The notes under the pieces are model-generated. The model did not search any database, was not told the origin of the DNA, and saw only the letters and a program-made list of their open reading frames with translations. A stretch of DNA of 60,061 nucleotides, from the NCBI GenBank assembly GCA_004352715.1, contig SCFE01000061.1, positions 597,499 to 657,559 of the forward strand, written 5' to 3'. Below are positions 10,707 through 23,582 of the stretch, one piece after another (positions within the stretch are counted from its first letter, which is position 1; every line of letters starts with the position of its first letter). The position numbers were made by a program, and so were the translations under genes. The DNA comes from Hofstenia miamia. Lineage: Eukaryota > Xenacoelomorpha > Acoela.

Positions 10707-10841
10707 GGCGTGTATCCAGGACTTTTTGATGGGGGCATCTCAATTTTGATTAAGTTATAGTGCTCAATTACATGGGGAATCCTTTCAAAATCTATCAAAA
10801 TATTGCAAAAAAATCAATGTTGAAGCCCTCCCAAATACGCC
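10707..10841 (+). repeat. Interspersed repeat, short copy
   Basis: Starts GGCGTGTATCCAGGACTTTT and ends CCCAAATACGCC, so it has a short GGCGT terminal inverted repeat. It shares the segments CATCTC-R-ATTTTGAT, AATTACATGG and AAATATTGCAAAAAA with the longer inverted copy at 11472-11715 and appears to be a deleted copy. Probably a non-autonomous transposon family. Confidence 0.55.
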
Positions 10842-11471
10842 AATGTAATGAACGAATATTATAGTAGTGTGTAGTATAAGTAAATGTGTCTTTAAAATTA
10901 TTTTATTGGAACGAACAACCTCATTTGAATTTGCTATAATCGAAAAGCGGTTTAATTTGATATTCATAGGCAGGTGACGTGGGGGATAGAAGAACTGAGT
11001 ATTCTTCATAACTTCCCTTGACAGTCCAATTTAATTTAATATGAGTGTTTCAGATGATTATTCCCCGCATCATCTTTGAGCATCTTCAAAGTTAAGGAAC
11101 ATGTTTGTTAATGGAAAAAGTGCTTAAAATGATCCTTTCATAGGATTTATTCTAAGCTGTGTAAACACGACAAACAAAGACAAAGCTATTACTACATCTT
11201 CATTATTCATTGTTTCTAATCACCCAGAAATTAAAAAAATATGCACAATTGTGAAAGGGCTTTGAATTCAAATTGGAGCTGAATCGAATATTTAAATTAT
11301 TTAGTGATGTTTAAAGTCTTAATAAACAACGTTTACTTGTTACTTTGAAATACAAAATGGCGATTGATACATTTTGCATTTTGAATTCACGTGAAGAATT
11401 CGATTTACTTGCCCATCACCACCAAATTGCAATAACGTGCAAACAAAATTTTTATGTTAAAGCATACTTAT
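10842..11471. other. Intron sequence between two inverted repeat copies
   Basis: No coding or structural signal beyond AT-rich sequence. A 74-codon minus frame overlaps the short repeat copy and is not meaningful. Confidence 0.4.
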
Positions 11472-11715
11472 TAGAGGGGTGGGGACGCAAGGCAATGTCC
11501 CCTCCCTCTTGGATTTCAGCACTGATTTTTTGGTTAATTAATAAAGTATTTCATAAAAAAAAATTAAAAATTTCAGAACTAAATGCACATTAACGACCAT
11601 TTTTTGCAATATTTTTTTACAGTTTTTGGTCGGATTTTCAATGTAATTTAACAGTAAATTGGATCAAAATCGAGATGTCCTCACCCCCAAAAAATGTCCC
11701 CAGGTACGCTCCTGC
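11472..11715 (-). repeat. Interspersed repeat, longer copy (inverted)
   Basis: Read on the minus strand it starts GGAGCGTACCTGGGGACAT, contains ACATCTCGATTTTGATCC and AAATATTGCAAAAAATGG, and ends with GAGGGAGGGGACATTGCC and GCGTCCCC. It is related to the copy at 10707-10841. The 5' word GCGTACCTGGGG and 3' GGACGC are similar in style to the AGTGGCG patches at 45.17 kb and 56.19 kb. Confidence 0.55.
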
Positions 11716-14169
11716 ATTAGAAGATCTTAAGCAGAGAATCTATTTAAATAGAAAAGTCACTAGCCCCTAAAAATATGCGGAGCAGCATAAACAGTGGAAT
11801 TAGTGGAATGGGATTTCCGAAGTTAATACCCCAGAAACCCGATTTTTTCAAATATTGTGGTCTACCAAATATGTGCTCTACAGAACTTTGAAGCAAATTG
11901 ACTTTTAAAAAGGTCATTTTATTAGCAGCAACTTCTTTATATACACTAAATATATGTATATATATACCAGTACTATGTAGCTCTGGTTTGAGACAAAAAT
12001 TAGACTAGGGTCAAAATGGAGAAATTAGCACCGCGGAATATTCCTAACAATTTTTTGCCAATTTCGGTTCCACAGAGTCCTACCTTAATATGATGTTAAA
12101 TTGCTTCAATTCATCATTGTTTTAAGGAAGTTGTCATTATTCACACTTATCATTAGAATGTGTAACTCCACAACAATAAGCAAAGAAAACAATGAGCAAC
12201 ATGTCCTTGTTTCTATGAGTCAGGTCTAAAAGCGATCGTCAGTTGCAGGTACACAGGTCGATCTAAATAATGTTTGTCTATCTTAATTTCTTAGATATGT
12301 TTTCAATTATAAGAAACTTGATATATTTGCTGGATAATATAGTCCTCCTGAAATTGTCTGAAACCAGGTGTTGACACTTCTGGTTATAACTAAGAAAGAA
12401 ATTTCGATATGCGCATAGGCAAGATCCTGAAGGCCATATAATTTAGATAATTTCTGATATCACTAATTCCCTGAACTCTACACCACAGCTGAGAGATTGT
12501 TTTTTGAGTACATCAGCATATAGTTGACAAATTCCTAATGAACTGCTGTTCTGCTAACGCTTAATAATGGATATACTGTTTGTATTGTCTGGACCTTGTC
12601 GCACTGAACATGATTACATAAACTCATAGCATATAATTTGTTCAAGTAGATTATTATTGTAGAAAAGACTAAAATTAAAGATTTTCATAATAATGCACAT
12701 TATTTAAGGAAGAGTAGCAGTTTTATCTTTTACCAAATGGTAGAACCAAGTTTTAATGCACAAGTTAGATATATCACGAAATTCACAGATATATGTCAAA
12801 TCTCATCTTGGAATTATTAGACTTTGAATTCCAAAAAATAGATTTGAAATTCCACTATTTCATTGAAACTCAAAAACCTTCGCAGGTTTATGGTTTGTGT
12901 AGAGCTGTTAATTACATATTAGCTAATAATGCAGGATAGCGTCTTAAAATTACTTCTTTTTGCATATAAAATATGTATGAATGTGGTAGACACTCTTGTG
13001 ACTACTAATGACAGAGTATATTGACATAGGAAAGCTAATGTGACTACAATATTTTGCATATTAGATTTGCATTTATGCAATATAAGTTAGCATTTTTTTG
13101 CGAATGGATTCTCAGTTTTCCAATTAAAAAAGTGGATGTTGAAAATTGGAAGTCACTGAAGTGCTCAAAAACTTGAATTTAAGTTTCTTAAATTTATATA
13201 TTCCTAAAGAATTGCATTGAATTTATTTCTATGGCTGTGCTTTAAGAAACATTGAAAGTAATTTGCTGTTTTTCATAAAATTTCTCCAAGTACCTTAATT
13301 GTACTTTGAAGTTTTATGGAAAACAATTAATATAATTTTTTTGTTTCTATCATTTTCCAAAATTTGTGCTTTTTTCTTTATCCTTTACTAGCTATTCGTA
13401 GGCTAGGTTTTCGTTCCTGAGAAATGTCCTTTAAAATTTGTACAAAAACTCAATATTAATGTATGCTTTATATTATTTAAAATTAGAAGTTTCAATTAAT
13501 GAGGCATTCAAATGTAGATTACAGATATGAATGTCTTTCAAGCAGCATTGTTCAAAATTATCATATATAACACTATTGTAACCTCGTGAGAAAATGAATG
13601 TATGTAATAAATAAACTTTGCTCCATAAACAAGAAAAGCTCACCACTCTCAGAATGACCAACCTCATGTTTGTCCAAAGTATAGTTTTTAAACAAGTCGC
13701 GTTTTTGCAGTACGCTGTCATTCATATTTTAGAAATTTTTAATAATCGTTTTCAAAAAAAAATTCATTAAATATTTTCGATCAGTTTGTTTTACTGTTTT
13801 GAATAAATGATTTATCCTTGTAGCTTAGCAGTGCGTCATTGAAGAATGTTAAGTGATATAATTCGCTAGCAGTTGCATGACACACTCAAATTAAATTACC
13901 TGTTTATTCAATGTCTCTACTTGCGCCATTGGCATGTCTAATTAAATCTCGTGGCCAAGCCCACCTCTTTTGCTATCGTCATATTTGTCATTTGGTCAAC
14001 ATATACACAATAGAACATAATAACAAAGAAAACATATTGGAAAACTTCCAATTCATTAAGAATAAGAAATTTTTTTAAAATCCAAATATTCAGTGCTAAT
14101 TAAGATATATTTTGGAACACTTTCCGTTATTTTTTCTAATACATGTTTTCTTTGAAAGAACTAAAGATT

Positions 14170-14200
<31 letters not shown>

Positions 14201-14884
14201 GCAGGGCTGAGATGGAAGGAGAGCGCAGGGGGACGACCTTCCACTACTTATTTCATTTGAAAATTTCGGGGGATGCCGTCCCCTTTCCACTCAAACTGCT
14301 GAAAAGAAAATTAAGCTTAATTTTGGAGACAAGACTTCTGGAAAATTTATTTCACACACCCAACCAGAGTTCATATATTTATTTAAACGTAATCTCGCTT
14401 TTGTTAAAATTGGATAAAAAGTGGGTTAAAGTTATAATTTCAAAATATTCTAACAACTTGATTTTCATAAATATGTACGTGACTATCACAAATGAGTATA
14501 TATTAGTTTATATAGATGCACTGTAAGGTGTAAATACCCACAATAATATGACTTTGAGAATAGCAAAGAGCAAACATTATTATGTTAAAAAATTTAAAAA
14601 GATTTCTGGCAACAAATCTGAAAATTTGCGTCTTCCCACTCTTAAATTTAGCACCTCAGGTCTGTATAAATGCATATATAATGGAAAAAATTAGAAAATT
14701 CCAACATTCCTAACGAATTTCAACAACCTAAAACGATGGCGTCGTGCAACTTTGGCCGAATAAAAATTGTATAAATTTGAATTCCTATAACAGATTGTGA
14801 ATATAAGAAAAATGATATTTAAATAAATTTTGTACACAATGTTAACACTGAAATTGTGCGAGCCACGTAATCAATAAAAAATTC
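11716..14884. other. GPCR intron, non-coding
   Basis: AT-rich, no recognised exon. An 82-codon minus frame (13473-13721) has no recognisable similarity. A (TA)n tract lies at 14175-14200, directly followed by a GC-richer patch (GCAGGGCTGAGATGG to CCGTCCCC, 14201-14285) that looks like a fragment of a DNA-transposon-type repeat. Confidence 0.4.
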
Positions 14885-14951
14885 TGACAATTTCTAGTAA
14901 ATTAGGTGGAGGGATTGTTGACAATTTCTAGTAAATTAGGTGGAGGGATTG
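14885..14951. repeat. 34-bp perfect tandem duplication
   Basis: The unit TGACAATTTCTAGTAAATTA… (34 bp) occurs at 14885-14918 and again at 14919-14951 with no visible difference except the last base. It lies in the non-coding intron. Recent slippage or a MITE-internal duplication are both possible. Confidence 0.9.
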
Positions 14952-16184
14952 CAGGCCTTCGGACTGCATATGGCGAGACGACACAGAACAAAAATACAAA
15001 TTCATATTTTCTATATGCATCTTATCGAATTATTCATGCAATTCTAAACACATTCCATTAATCTTCTCTAGATTTTGAAGAGTCAGGAGAAAACAATTTC
15101 TCTTGTTTCATTATCAATCTGAAGTTAAATATTGTGTGTCAATGATTTTAATGTAGGTGAGAGTTTGAAATAATATGATGCCGTTTGGTTTTAAGCTTAC
15201 ATTCTAAATAAATCAATTTAACGTGAAAATGCATTGTCGATAGTTGTTTAATCATGCGTGTATTTCCTACCTTTCCAAGTTTCCTTATTTTATTTGACGA
15301 TTAGCTTTGAAATAATATTTTTAATACGCGAGCCTCCTTTTTCATTTCTCATATAATTCCCAACCGCAAATTGCTTACTAGTCATTATAAGAATTGATTT
15401 TGGGAATAATTATATAATTGGATGAAATAGCATTAATACAAATAGGCCGGGTGTAAATTTACAAAATAGACAGAATTTTTCTATCTATGACGCATGGAAA
15501 TACTGTTAGAAGACAGATTTCTACATTAATTGTAAAGAAATATTTACAAATTCCAATAAAAAATTGATGTAATTTTTCTACGGTAGTCTGTATTTCTTCT
15601 AGAAAATGACGAAATATATGATATACGACTTTATTACCAGTAGCCTATATTTTAAAAAATAATGCGTGTTTCTTCATAAGTAAGTGTGCTGAGCTTGAGA
15701 TGTAATGTTCACTTTTATTGGGACCGGTTTGGGCATGGGCAAAATATGAAAAAATATTATTAATTTATGTCCTGTAATAGCTAACGCGAAAGTATTCATT
15801 GAGGAGTATTTTTTTCTGAATAGATTTCTATGCTTTGACATATTATAATATTATTTTGAAAAAACCTGAAGACTATTCTGAAAAATTCAGTAGAACCTTA
15901 CAAATTAAGCGCTTCCTAAAAGTGATTCAAGGAATATTCGTGAAAAAACTGGATTAAAATAACGCTAAATAGTTTTGAAATTAGGTTTTTTTGTTTTTAG
16001 CATGAATTACCCGATAATGTGTTTGGCAAATATTATAAAGTATCTTTGGTAGCGTACTGAAAATGTCAGAATATTCAAAATGTTTGAATATAACCCTAAT
16101 CATTAACTATATATATTTATGTATTAAAGAACAAAGGCAGAGCCATAATTTTGGGAACAAATTTTTGCTACGAAGGTCTCTTTC

Positions 16185-16211
16185 TGACGTCATTCCCCCA
16201 TAATGACGTCA
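16185..16211. promoter_or_regulatory. Inverted pair of CRE-like palindromes
   Basis: TGACGTCATT at 16185-16194 and its exact reverse complement AATGACGTCA at 16202-16211, separated by CCCCCAT. TGACGTCA is the full cAMP-response-element palindrome bound by CREB/ATF bZIP factors. Two perfect copies 17 bp apart in AT-rich DNA are unlikely by chance. They lie inside the GPCR intron with no gene start nearby, so an enhancer role is inference. A short hairpin or MITE core is the alternative. Confidence 0.4.
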
Positions 16212-19200
16212 AAGCACCAGAATATTGAATTTTTTAGTTCTATTAAATGCTACAATCCTGCCAAATTTCTCTGCTTGGTGATGAATATTATGATTTTACG
16301 AGCGGGTGTTTTGGAGAAGCCCTCAGTTTAAGGATTAATTAATAGCAGCATTCATTTATCATGCATGTATCTTGGTATAGCTAGCAAAAACATTGTGTAG
16401 TCATGACATTATGCAATATATATTACGGAACATATTTATTTTTCAAATTCTTCCAACAACAAAAAAAGGTTGTATCATGTGTTGCAAGATCTACAAAGTT
16501 GTATAGCGCCAGATTAATATTACTAATTTTACTCCATTTTATATTTGAAGACTTAAATAAAACAGCTAGTAAAAACAAAAATTCCAAATTTTCATTTAAA
16601 TATTCATAAAACGGAATGAGATTTACTTTGAAATTGGAAATAGAGTATTATTCTTAGAGAAGGTTAGACATGCATATATTGATACCAAAGATGGCTATGG
16701 GTCGAAAACTTGCGTGATAGTTAAATCAGTCCTTTTTGAACTCTAGACACACCTTTGCAGTCTAAGCCAAGGTCCAATCCAAATTAGCCCATTTTCATTT
16801 CTTGTAGATACTTACTTCTACACCTCACTTAATAAAAAATATATGCGAAAAGAATTAACATACTCTTTTGAAAATTGCAAAATGTAATAATTTTACATCT
16901 ATTAAAATTAATTTTGGCATCTTCCTTTGTAAGATCAATACTGTACTCTTTAGATATTAGATGCTGAAAGTTAAAGAAATCGTGCTATAACGGAAATAGT
17001 TTTTCTATGCAAAGTGTTGATTTAAAATTTATATTAAAAATAACGTATTGTGAAAGCATAGTTGAAATCTCCATATGGGAATCTGCAAAACCACAGTCGG
17101 AATGGGAGCAGGAAATCCATTGTCACGGTCAATTAAGATTAACTGCTTTTATGTTAACATACTCTAACATTACGTTAAGAACCGTGTTGTCCAAATTAAT
17201 TATTATTTTTGCCCCAGCCTGTTAAAAAGTTTGGAAATCTTTGAATAGTGAAATATTTATATTTCCATTCAATTTTGAAATTTTGCGTAAAAATCATTCC
17301 TATGGCTGAAGCTGATGAAAGCATTAACTATTTGTCAGCCTAAAATTCGTTTGTTTCCAAACATTTGGAAATTATTATAATAAAGACAACAATGCGCATG
17401 GCAACAACAACTAAGCTAAGCTTCTGTAAATAAGATGTTCACGTATGTGCGGCTCTTCAACCTCTGGTTTTTTGCAAAGGCGCGCCAGAACCGATGAACT
17501 AGAAGACACTCTTCTATCATATGATATTTGAAAATTTTGGAGAGCTTTCTTAGTTTTTGAATTGTAACCACTTAAAAATGTTTTCATTTAACCACTTGAA
17601 CAAAATGTATCATATATGATGCATTTTTATATCAACCCTTGTTCCATTCCAATTATGGTAGATAGAGGGTAAGAATCAAAATGATTTGCCATTTTAACAA
17701 GTTTTATTGTGAATTTAAGGGTTTGAAACCTACAAATCTAAATCTTTATACCTTTGCCTTAACATATAATAAATGGCTTCTAAACAATAATTTCCTTCGA
17801 AAATCCTAGCAACACTTTTAGCAAGGGAGTGAATGGTTTCAAGCACACTTCCCGAAGGGCCGATGGGTGTAAAATTTTCACGTTAATCTAAGCAACTATA
17901 TCAAACAGCGAAATCTGTAAATTTTCGTTCAAAACATGAAAAATTCAGAGGTTTCTTCAATTTATTTTAAACTTTGTTTTTCTTGATTGTGCAAAATTAT
18001 ATATATGTCTATCCTAAAATTGAAAAAACTTTGTTATTACTAGCTTCCTGAAATTTGCCTTGATCGCTCATTGGGTGGTCTTTTTTATGTTGGCTTTTCA
18101 GTTTTTTTGCTATTATTCAGAAAATTCTAAAGAATATACTTTAATATAATGAATTAGGTCTTAAAAATTGTTTGATTGCTTAATTGTTTTTACTTTATAA
18201 TAAGTCATGATGAATTAAACAAATCATAATCTAGAATTGTTAGTATACATGTATTTAATAATTTTCATCTGTAAAGTTTGAATAAATTTGATTTTAGCTT
18301 GCGCAAGCAATGTGATAATCAGTATTGCGTGTCAATTTTTAGATTGGTGGTCATTTTAAATTCTCACATACACAATTTAAGCAAAAATTGCATAATCGAA
18401 ATGCCTAATACACAAGCTTAGCATTTGCGCCAAACGTTTCAAAATTTACTTATTCAGCAGAATTACGATGCTCTATCTACCTTAATGAATTTCATTTTTT
18501 TTTCATTTTAATATGATACAAATAGAGGGCCTCTTATCTCTACCTGCCCGGGCCTTTGAGGTCCTTAGTGCTCCACACCTATAACTTTGGATTGCGCTAT
18601 TAGCATCAGACCTTGTCCACAGTTACCTTATTTTTTCATAGTTAGGTTTTTGAAATAAAAACTCCAGAAAATTTATTGTTATGTGATGACATCACAAAAC
18701 ATGTCAGCAATTTGGGAAATTTTGCTAAAATTGGATGGCTAACAAAATTTGAAGCTAAGAAAGTTTAGACGTAAATATTTTATTATAAGACAATATTGAT
18801 ATAAAAAATTCAATAGTGGATAGAAAATTCATCTGGAAACAATATTCGGACCAGCAAACCCGGAAATACAAACATAGGCCAATCAAAAACAACCACTGAC
18901 TGATCACATAGGCCACTGCTGAAGAAGTATACTGGCGAACAATTTTTTTTAATAGGTTCTAATATAAAATTTGAATAAATTTTGCAATTTTAGTGATTTT
19001 ATAAATTTTCCTAAATAAAATTTTTTGTTTTATTCTTAACTAAATGCATCCTGTGATACAATGAAAAAATTCGTAAAAGTATAAAAAATTTTAAATTGCT
19101 GAAAAATTTTGTATTTTTCATTCATATAAATCATATATTTAACTAAATGTAACTTCGAAATGTCGTCTGATCTAATGAGGTTAAATGAAAAAATTAAGAA

Positions 19201-19676
19201 ATTCTGTACACAGTTAACTAGAAAATTTTCTTGTATAGAACAATGACAATATGAAGTTTGTCATCTTTAGGAAATGAATCACTGCATGGATTCTAACTTC
19301 ACATTTACCACATAAATTTTATTGATGAACTTAGGAATGCATACTGTGAAAAACTGTATTGCACCAAAATTAGAGTGATAAACTAGTTTATATATTTTTT
19401 AAAAATTGGGTCAAACATTAAATGGAATAAAAAAATTATAGTAAGGAACTGCATAAAAATATTCCTAAGAAAAATTTGGTTGTAGGACACCAGAATAAAA
19501 TACAATGACGTCGTTGCAAAGAACGTATAGTTTCAGAAACTACAATAATTCAAAAAGACGGTATTTTTAACCAAACAGAACAAAATATTGAATATTTCGC
19601 CTAAGTGCATTAAATCGCAATGTTGTCAAATACGTAAAGAAAAAATTAAAAACGCTGAGAGATGCGTTATTTTCGG

Positions 19677-19853
19677 CTAAGTGGCACGCTTCTTAGTCTT
19701 CGGAAAAATTTGAACATTCAGATAGTGGTGCGATCCTTTTCTACCTCCTTCTAGCATAACATGAGCAATGAGCACTGAAAGGTTAGAGTTACCCCTGCAG
19801 TTAGCAAAAGCTCTTTTTACTGTTCGTCCTTTAGAAAGACGCGATCGAATCAT
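19677..19853 (-). other. Short ORF of unknown meaning (58 codons)
   Basis: Minus-strand ATG to TAG frame, basic and Ser/Gly/Arg-rich (MIRSRLSKGRTVKRAF…). It lies within a GC-richer patch of the intron. No similarity recognised. Composition looks more protein-like than its surroundings, but frames of this size are expected by chance. Confidence 0.15.
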
Positions 19854-20890
19854 TTGTGACGATCAGATTTTTGCGTTAGATATTGTTTAAGTAGTATTAA
19901 TTAACCAATTTCTCAAATTTTAACAATATGCTTTTAAAAAATACTAATAGAAGAGTAGTTGAATCATGACACGGAAGTGCAATAGAAAAGTGAATTTCTG
20001 TAGGCTTTATTAGTGCGACGATATCTATGGGAGGAGCATAATTAACTAATCTCAATAAATACAATGTCAGTGATTGTTTAATCAAGTAAAATAGTTCGAA
20101 CCAAGTTAATACAATCCGATTCTTATACGATAAATACAATCTTCTAAATAATTGAATTTGACGAATGTTTTCGGTTTCTAAGAGGAAGTAATCATTAAGG
20201 AAATATAAGATGGATGCATGTAGATACAAATTTCTCGCAGTGTGCCTGGCGCAATAATATGTACTTTTAAATTGCAAATGGATTAAGAGCTTATATATGT
20301 ATTATGCAATATTGAGCAGGGATGAAATAAAGACAAAAGTACTACAATTTTTATTACCAATACACTTTAAGCAATTCAACATCTTTATTTTATTTCCTAA
20401 AATGCTGCAACTTAAATAATGCGATGTTTTCCATAAAATCATTAAGTGTTTCCCAGGAGACAAAGTTTTCTCATGGTACAACAGCGTGACTAAGGGATAA
20501 CGCTGTCTTAGAAACCTTAGAAGAACGATTCTAATATCAAAGCACAATTACGATATTTAACACAACAAATTCTTTTTAATACTTTCCGATTTGTAGCTCC
20601 GACACAGAAACTTTCTACGTTATGCATAATGCTTTACTAATACAGTTCTTGAATGACTTTTAATTCCACTCCAATAAAGTTGGCAGGAATGTGGCCTCAC
20701 AGCTAAATTTGCGAAGAGAATGGCAGTCATTACAAAGAGAAGATGGAATCATATTAACTTCGGAAACTTCAGATTTTTTTAAGTTGGTCACATTGAAACA
20801 TTGGAATCATCTAGACAAATTTCTTTTTGAATACACCTATTTCGAATATTTCTGATCAAATTGCATAACTTCGAATAAAACTCGTTTCGA

Positions 20891-21281
20891 TATATATATA
20901 TATATATATATANNNNNNNNNNNNNNNNNNNNNNNNNNNNNNNNNNNNNNNNNNNNNNNNNNNNNNNNNNNNNNNNNNNNNNNNNNNNNNNNNNNNNNNN
21001 NNNNNNNNNNNNNNNNNNNNNNNNNNNNNNNNNNNNNNNNNNNNNNNNNNNNNNNNNNNNNNNNNNNNNNNNNNNNNNNNNNNNNNNNNNNNNNNNNNNN
21101 NNNNNNNNNNNNNNNNNNNNNNNNNNNNNNNNNNNNNNNNNNNNNNNNNNNNNNNNNNNNNNNNNNNNNNNNNNNNNNNNNNNNNNNNNNNNNNNNNNNN
21201 NNNNNNNNNNNNNNNNNNNNNNNNNNNNNNNNNNNNNNNNNNNNNNNNNNNNNNNNNNNNNNNNNNNNNNNNNNNNNNNNN
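20891..21281. repeat. (TA)n tract running into a 369-N gap
   Basis: TA microsatellite 20891-20912 followed by N 20913-21281. The gap was evidently caused by the repeat. Sequence resumes with CCTGAGTTCGAGTCG, not in the microsatellite. Confidence 0.9.
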
Positions 21282-22405
21282 CCTGAGTTCGAGTCGAGTT
21301 ACAAATTTAGATAGACTCTAGTTGGTTGGTAGGCTAAGCTATATATAACTATGATGCTATATATAAAGTAGGAAAAAATAATGCATGCGAAGCTAAATGA
21401 AAGAAACCTTACGACTTGAATTTCATGTACTCGCAGGGCCCTAATATATATATATATATATATATATATTTATTTATTTATTTATTTATGTATAAGAAGA
21501 AGAAGGCATAATTTGTTCAATAAGAGTAATTAAACAGTTATTAATGGATTTAAAATAATTTACAATAAACGTGTTGTGAATTCTGCCTTATATTCATACC
21601 CACATTGAAATTGGCTCCCACACTAATTTGTGCTATTGTTGATTATTCGGCAACAGGAACAAAATTGATAAAATGATATATATACATACTTTCGAAATAA
21701 TGAATAGGTTTCTATTTTAGTAGCATAGGAAACATTGTATTAAATGTCAAACAACAATCAACATTTTACATGTAGAACCTAGCTTTTGAAAACCAGAAAT
21801 ACTCAATTCCATCAAGCTATTACTAAAAATATTAATTTAAGACTAGTAATAACAGCAGGGTAGTATGTGAAACAATACATTTATAATCTACTAAGATTAA
21901 ATAAGGGTATCTATGAGAAATTGACCAAAAATGTTTTTGCTACAGACCCAATTACGCCATATTAAATCTTTGTAAGTTCATTTTCCGGAAATTTGATTGC
22001 AATCAATAACAGAATATGGCAGTGATATATACAAATAATTAGTATAATGGTCGAAAACATAGGCTAATAAAAGATATTATTGAAAATACAATAAAAATTC
22101 TAATGTAAACGCACTGTAACATTTTTGTTTTAGAAATCCATGACTTTGCTAAAAAAAACTCAAATGACTTGAAATTTGAAGCCCTAAGCAGAAGTCCATT
22201 TTCACAGGTTATAACATTTTTTGAAACATTATTCATAAGTCGTAAGATGTTCAATAGTTTATGTGAACAGATCAACGGAAATATTATTGAGAATAATGTC
22301 CAATATATTTCGTTAATTTTCTATTACACTGCCAGCACAAATTCTTCATATATTAGCTAATCCTTTAGTGCGATTATACAAAATACAATGTGAGTTATCG
22401 AAATA

Positions 22406-22409
<4 letters not shown>
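21282..22409. other. GPCR intron, non-coding, with (TA)n and (TTTA)n
   Basis: (TA)n 21444-21469 directly followed by (TTTA)n to about 21488. A possible plus-strand exon-like segment lies at 22134-22207. No recognised gene. Confidence 0.4.
22134..22207 (+). other. Exon-like segment, unrecognised
   Basis: A good acceptor (CATTTTTGTTTTAG) precedes 22134. The frame reads IHDFAKKNSNDLKF…SPFSQ with no stop, and CAG|GTTATA forms a plausible donor after 22207. The frame also stays open past the donor to 22360. No known family is recognised and the segment is antisense to the GPCR gene, so it may be chance. Confidence 0.15.
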
Positions 22410-22446
<37 letters not shown>

Positions 22447-22760
22447 NNNNNNNNNNNNNNNNNNNNNNNNNNNNNNNNNNNNNNNNNNNNNNNNNNNNNN
22501 NNNNNNNNNNNNNNNNNNNNNNNNNNNNNNNNNNNNNNNNNNNNNNNNNNNNNNNNNNNNNNNNNNNNNNNNNNNNNNNNNNNNNNNNNNNNNNNNNNNN
22601 NNNNNNNNNNNNNNNNNNNNNNNNNNNNNNNNNNNNNNNNNNNNNNNNNNNNNNNNNNNNNNNNNNNNNNNNNNNNNNNNNNNNNNNNNNNNNNNNNNNN
22701 NNNNNNNNNNNNNNNNNNNNNNNNNNNNNNNNNNNNNNNNNNNNNNNNATATATATATAT
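22410..22760. repeat. (TA)n with 302-N gap
   Basis: TA tract 22410-22440, CACACA, N 22447-22748, then TA again to about 22760. The ORFs spanning it are artefacts of TA repeats read as Tyr-Ile. Confidence 0.9.
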
Positions 22761-23526
22761 ACTCACAAACGGGAAAGGCAAAGCAATAATTTTCCTATGC
22801 CTAAGCAACTGCTCGTTTTAGGCCAGTTGTCAGGTGCAGTGTTTAAGTTTGCCTTGGCTCGTTACAAATTCGCTCGTTGACTTACCCTTCTTCTCGAATC
22901 ATAAAGTTCAAATTTGGATTTATATTCAAATCTGCTGTAAAAGTGAATTGTATAGCTTCAGCCCCACTTTCAGATTCAATGTTGGTAGTTGCATCCAGAA
23001 AATTTCAGGGTACTTGCCGAAAAAAATAACAAAGGCTTGAACAATTTAAATGGCTAGTTCTTAATGAAACAAAAAACAATTTTGCAAAAGTCAAAATGAC
23101 TGAGACTAATTAACTTTTTATCTTATGCAATGGACTCGCATCTTTGAAAATACAAATTTCTGTAAGTTCTAAAGGCATTTATCAATTGAGTTGCAAATTT
23201 ATCAATAGTTGGTACTTTGAACATTATTCTCAATGCTATATGCCATCAGCTCTCAAAAGGCTAGAGTTTACTAACTCTTTTGAAGTTGCTTCGTCAAATT
23301 TAAAAATTAATTGTTGCAATCTGTAATTGCTTTTCACATCGGTCGTTTTAATAAAAACGCCATGGCAGAGCGTTATTCAATTAAATATAACAGAAGAATT
23401 GAGGCACAGCAGAATGCTAAAAAGTTCAAGAAGAGATATTTTTACATTCTTAAAAAGTTTTACTGATGATTCTAAATATAATTCTCTAAAATACGTTTTA
23501 CTAAGTTTTTTATGTCTACCTAGTAA
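22761..23526. other. GPCR intron, non-coding
   Basis: No recognised gene. A short frame with a good Kozak context (AACGCCATGG, ATG at 23361) encodes only 34 residues, lysine-rich, without similarity. Confidence 0.4.
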
Positions 23527-23527
23527 A

Positions 23528-23582
<55 letters not shown>

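Larger units (their letters stand above)
14952..20890. other. GPCR intron, non-coding
   Basis: AT-rich with short chance frames only. Notable small features are the inverted CRE pair at 16185-16211, a 58-codon minus-strand ORF at 19677-19853 and an open plus frame at about 20660-20853, both of unknown meaning. No mobile element with clear ends was seen. Confidence 0.4.

Noticed and set aside
21282-21300. GTTCGAGTC resembling a tRNA T-loop
   Set aside because: No acceptor, D or anticodon arm can be drawn around it, and the gap ends right before it.
22390-22821. Long ORFs through (TA)n and N gaps (also 46924-47270)
   Set aside because: They are Tyr-Ile repeats and unknown residues produced by translating the microsatellite and the gap.
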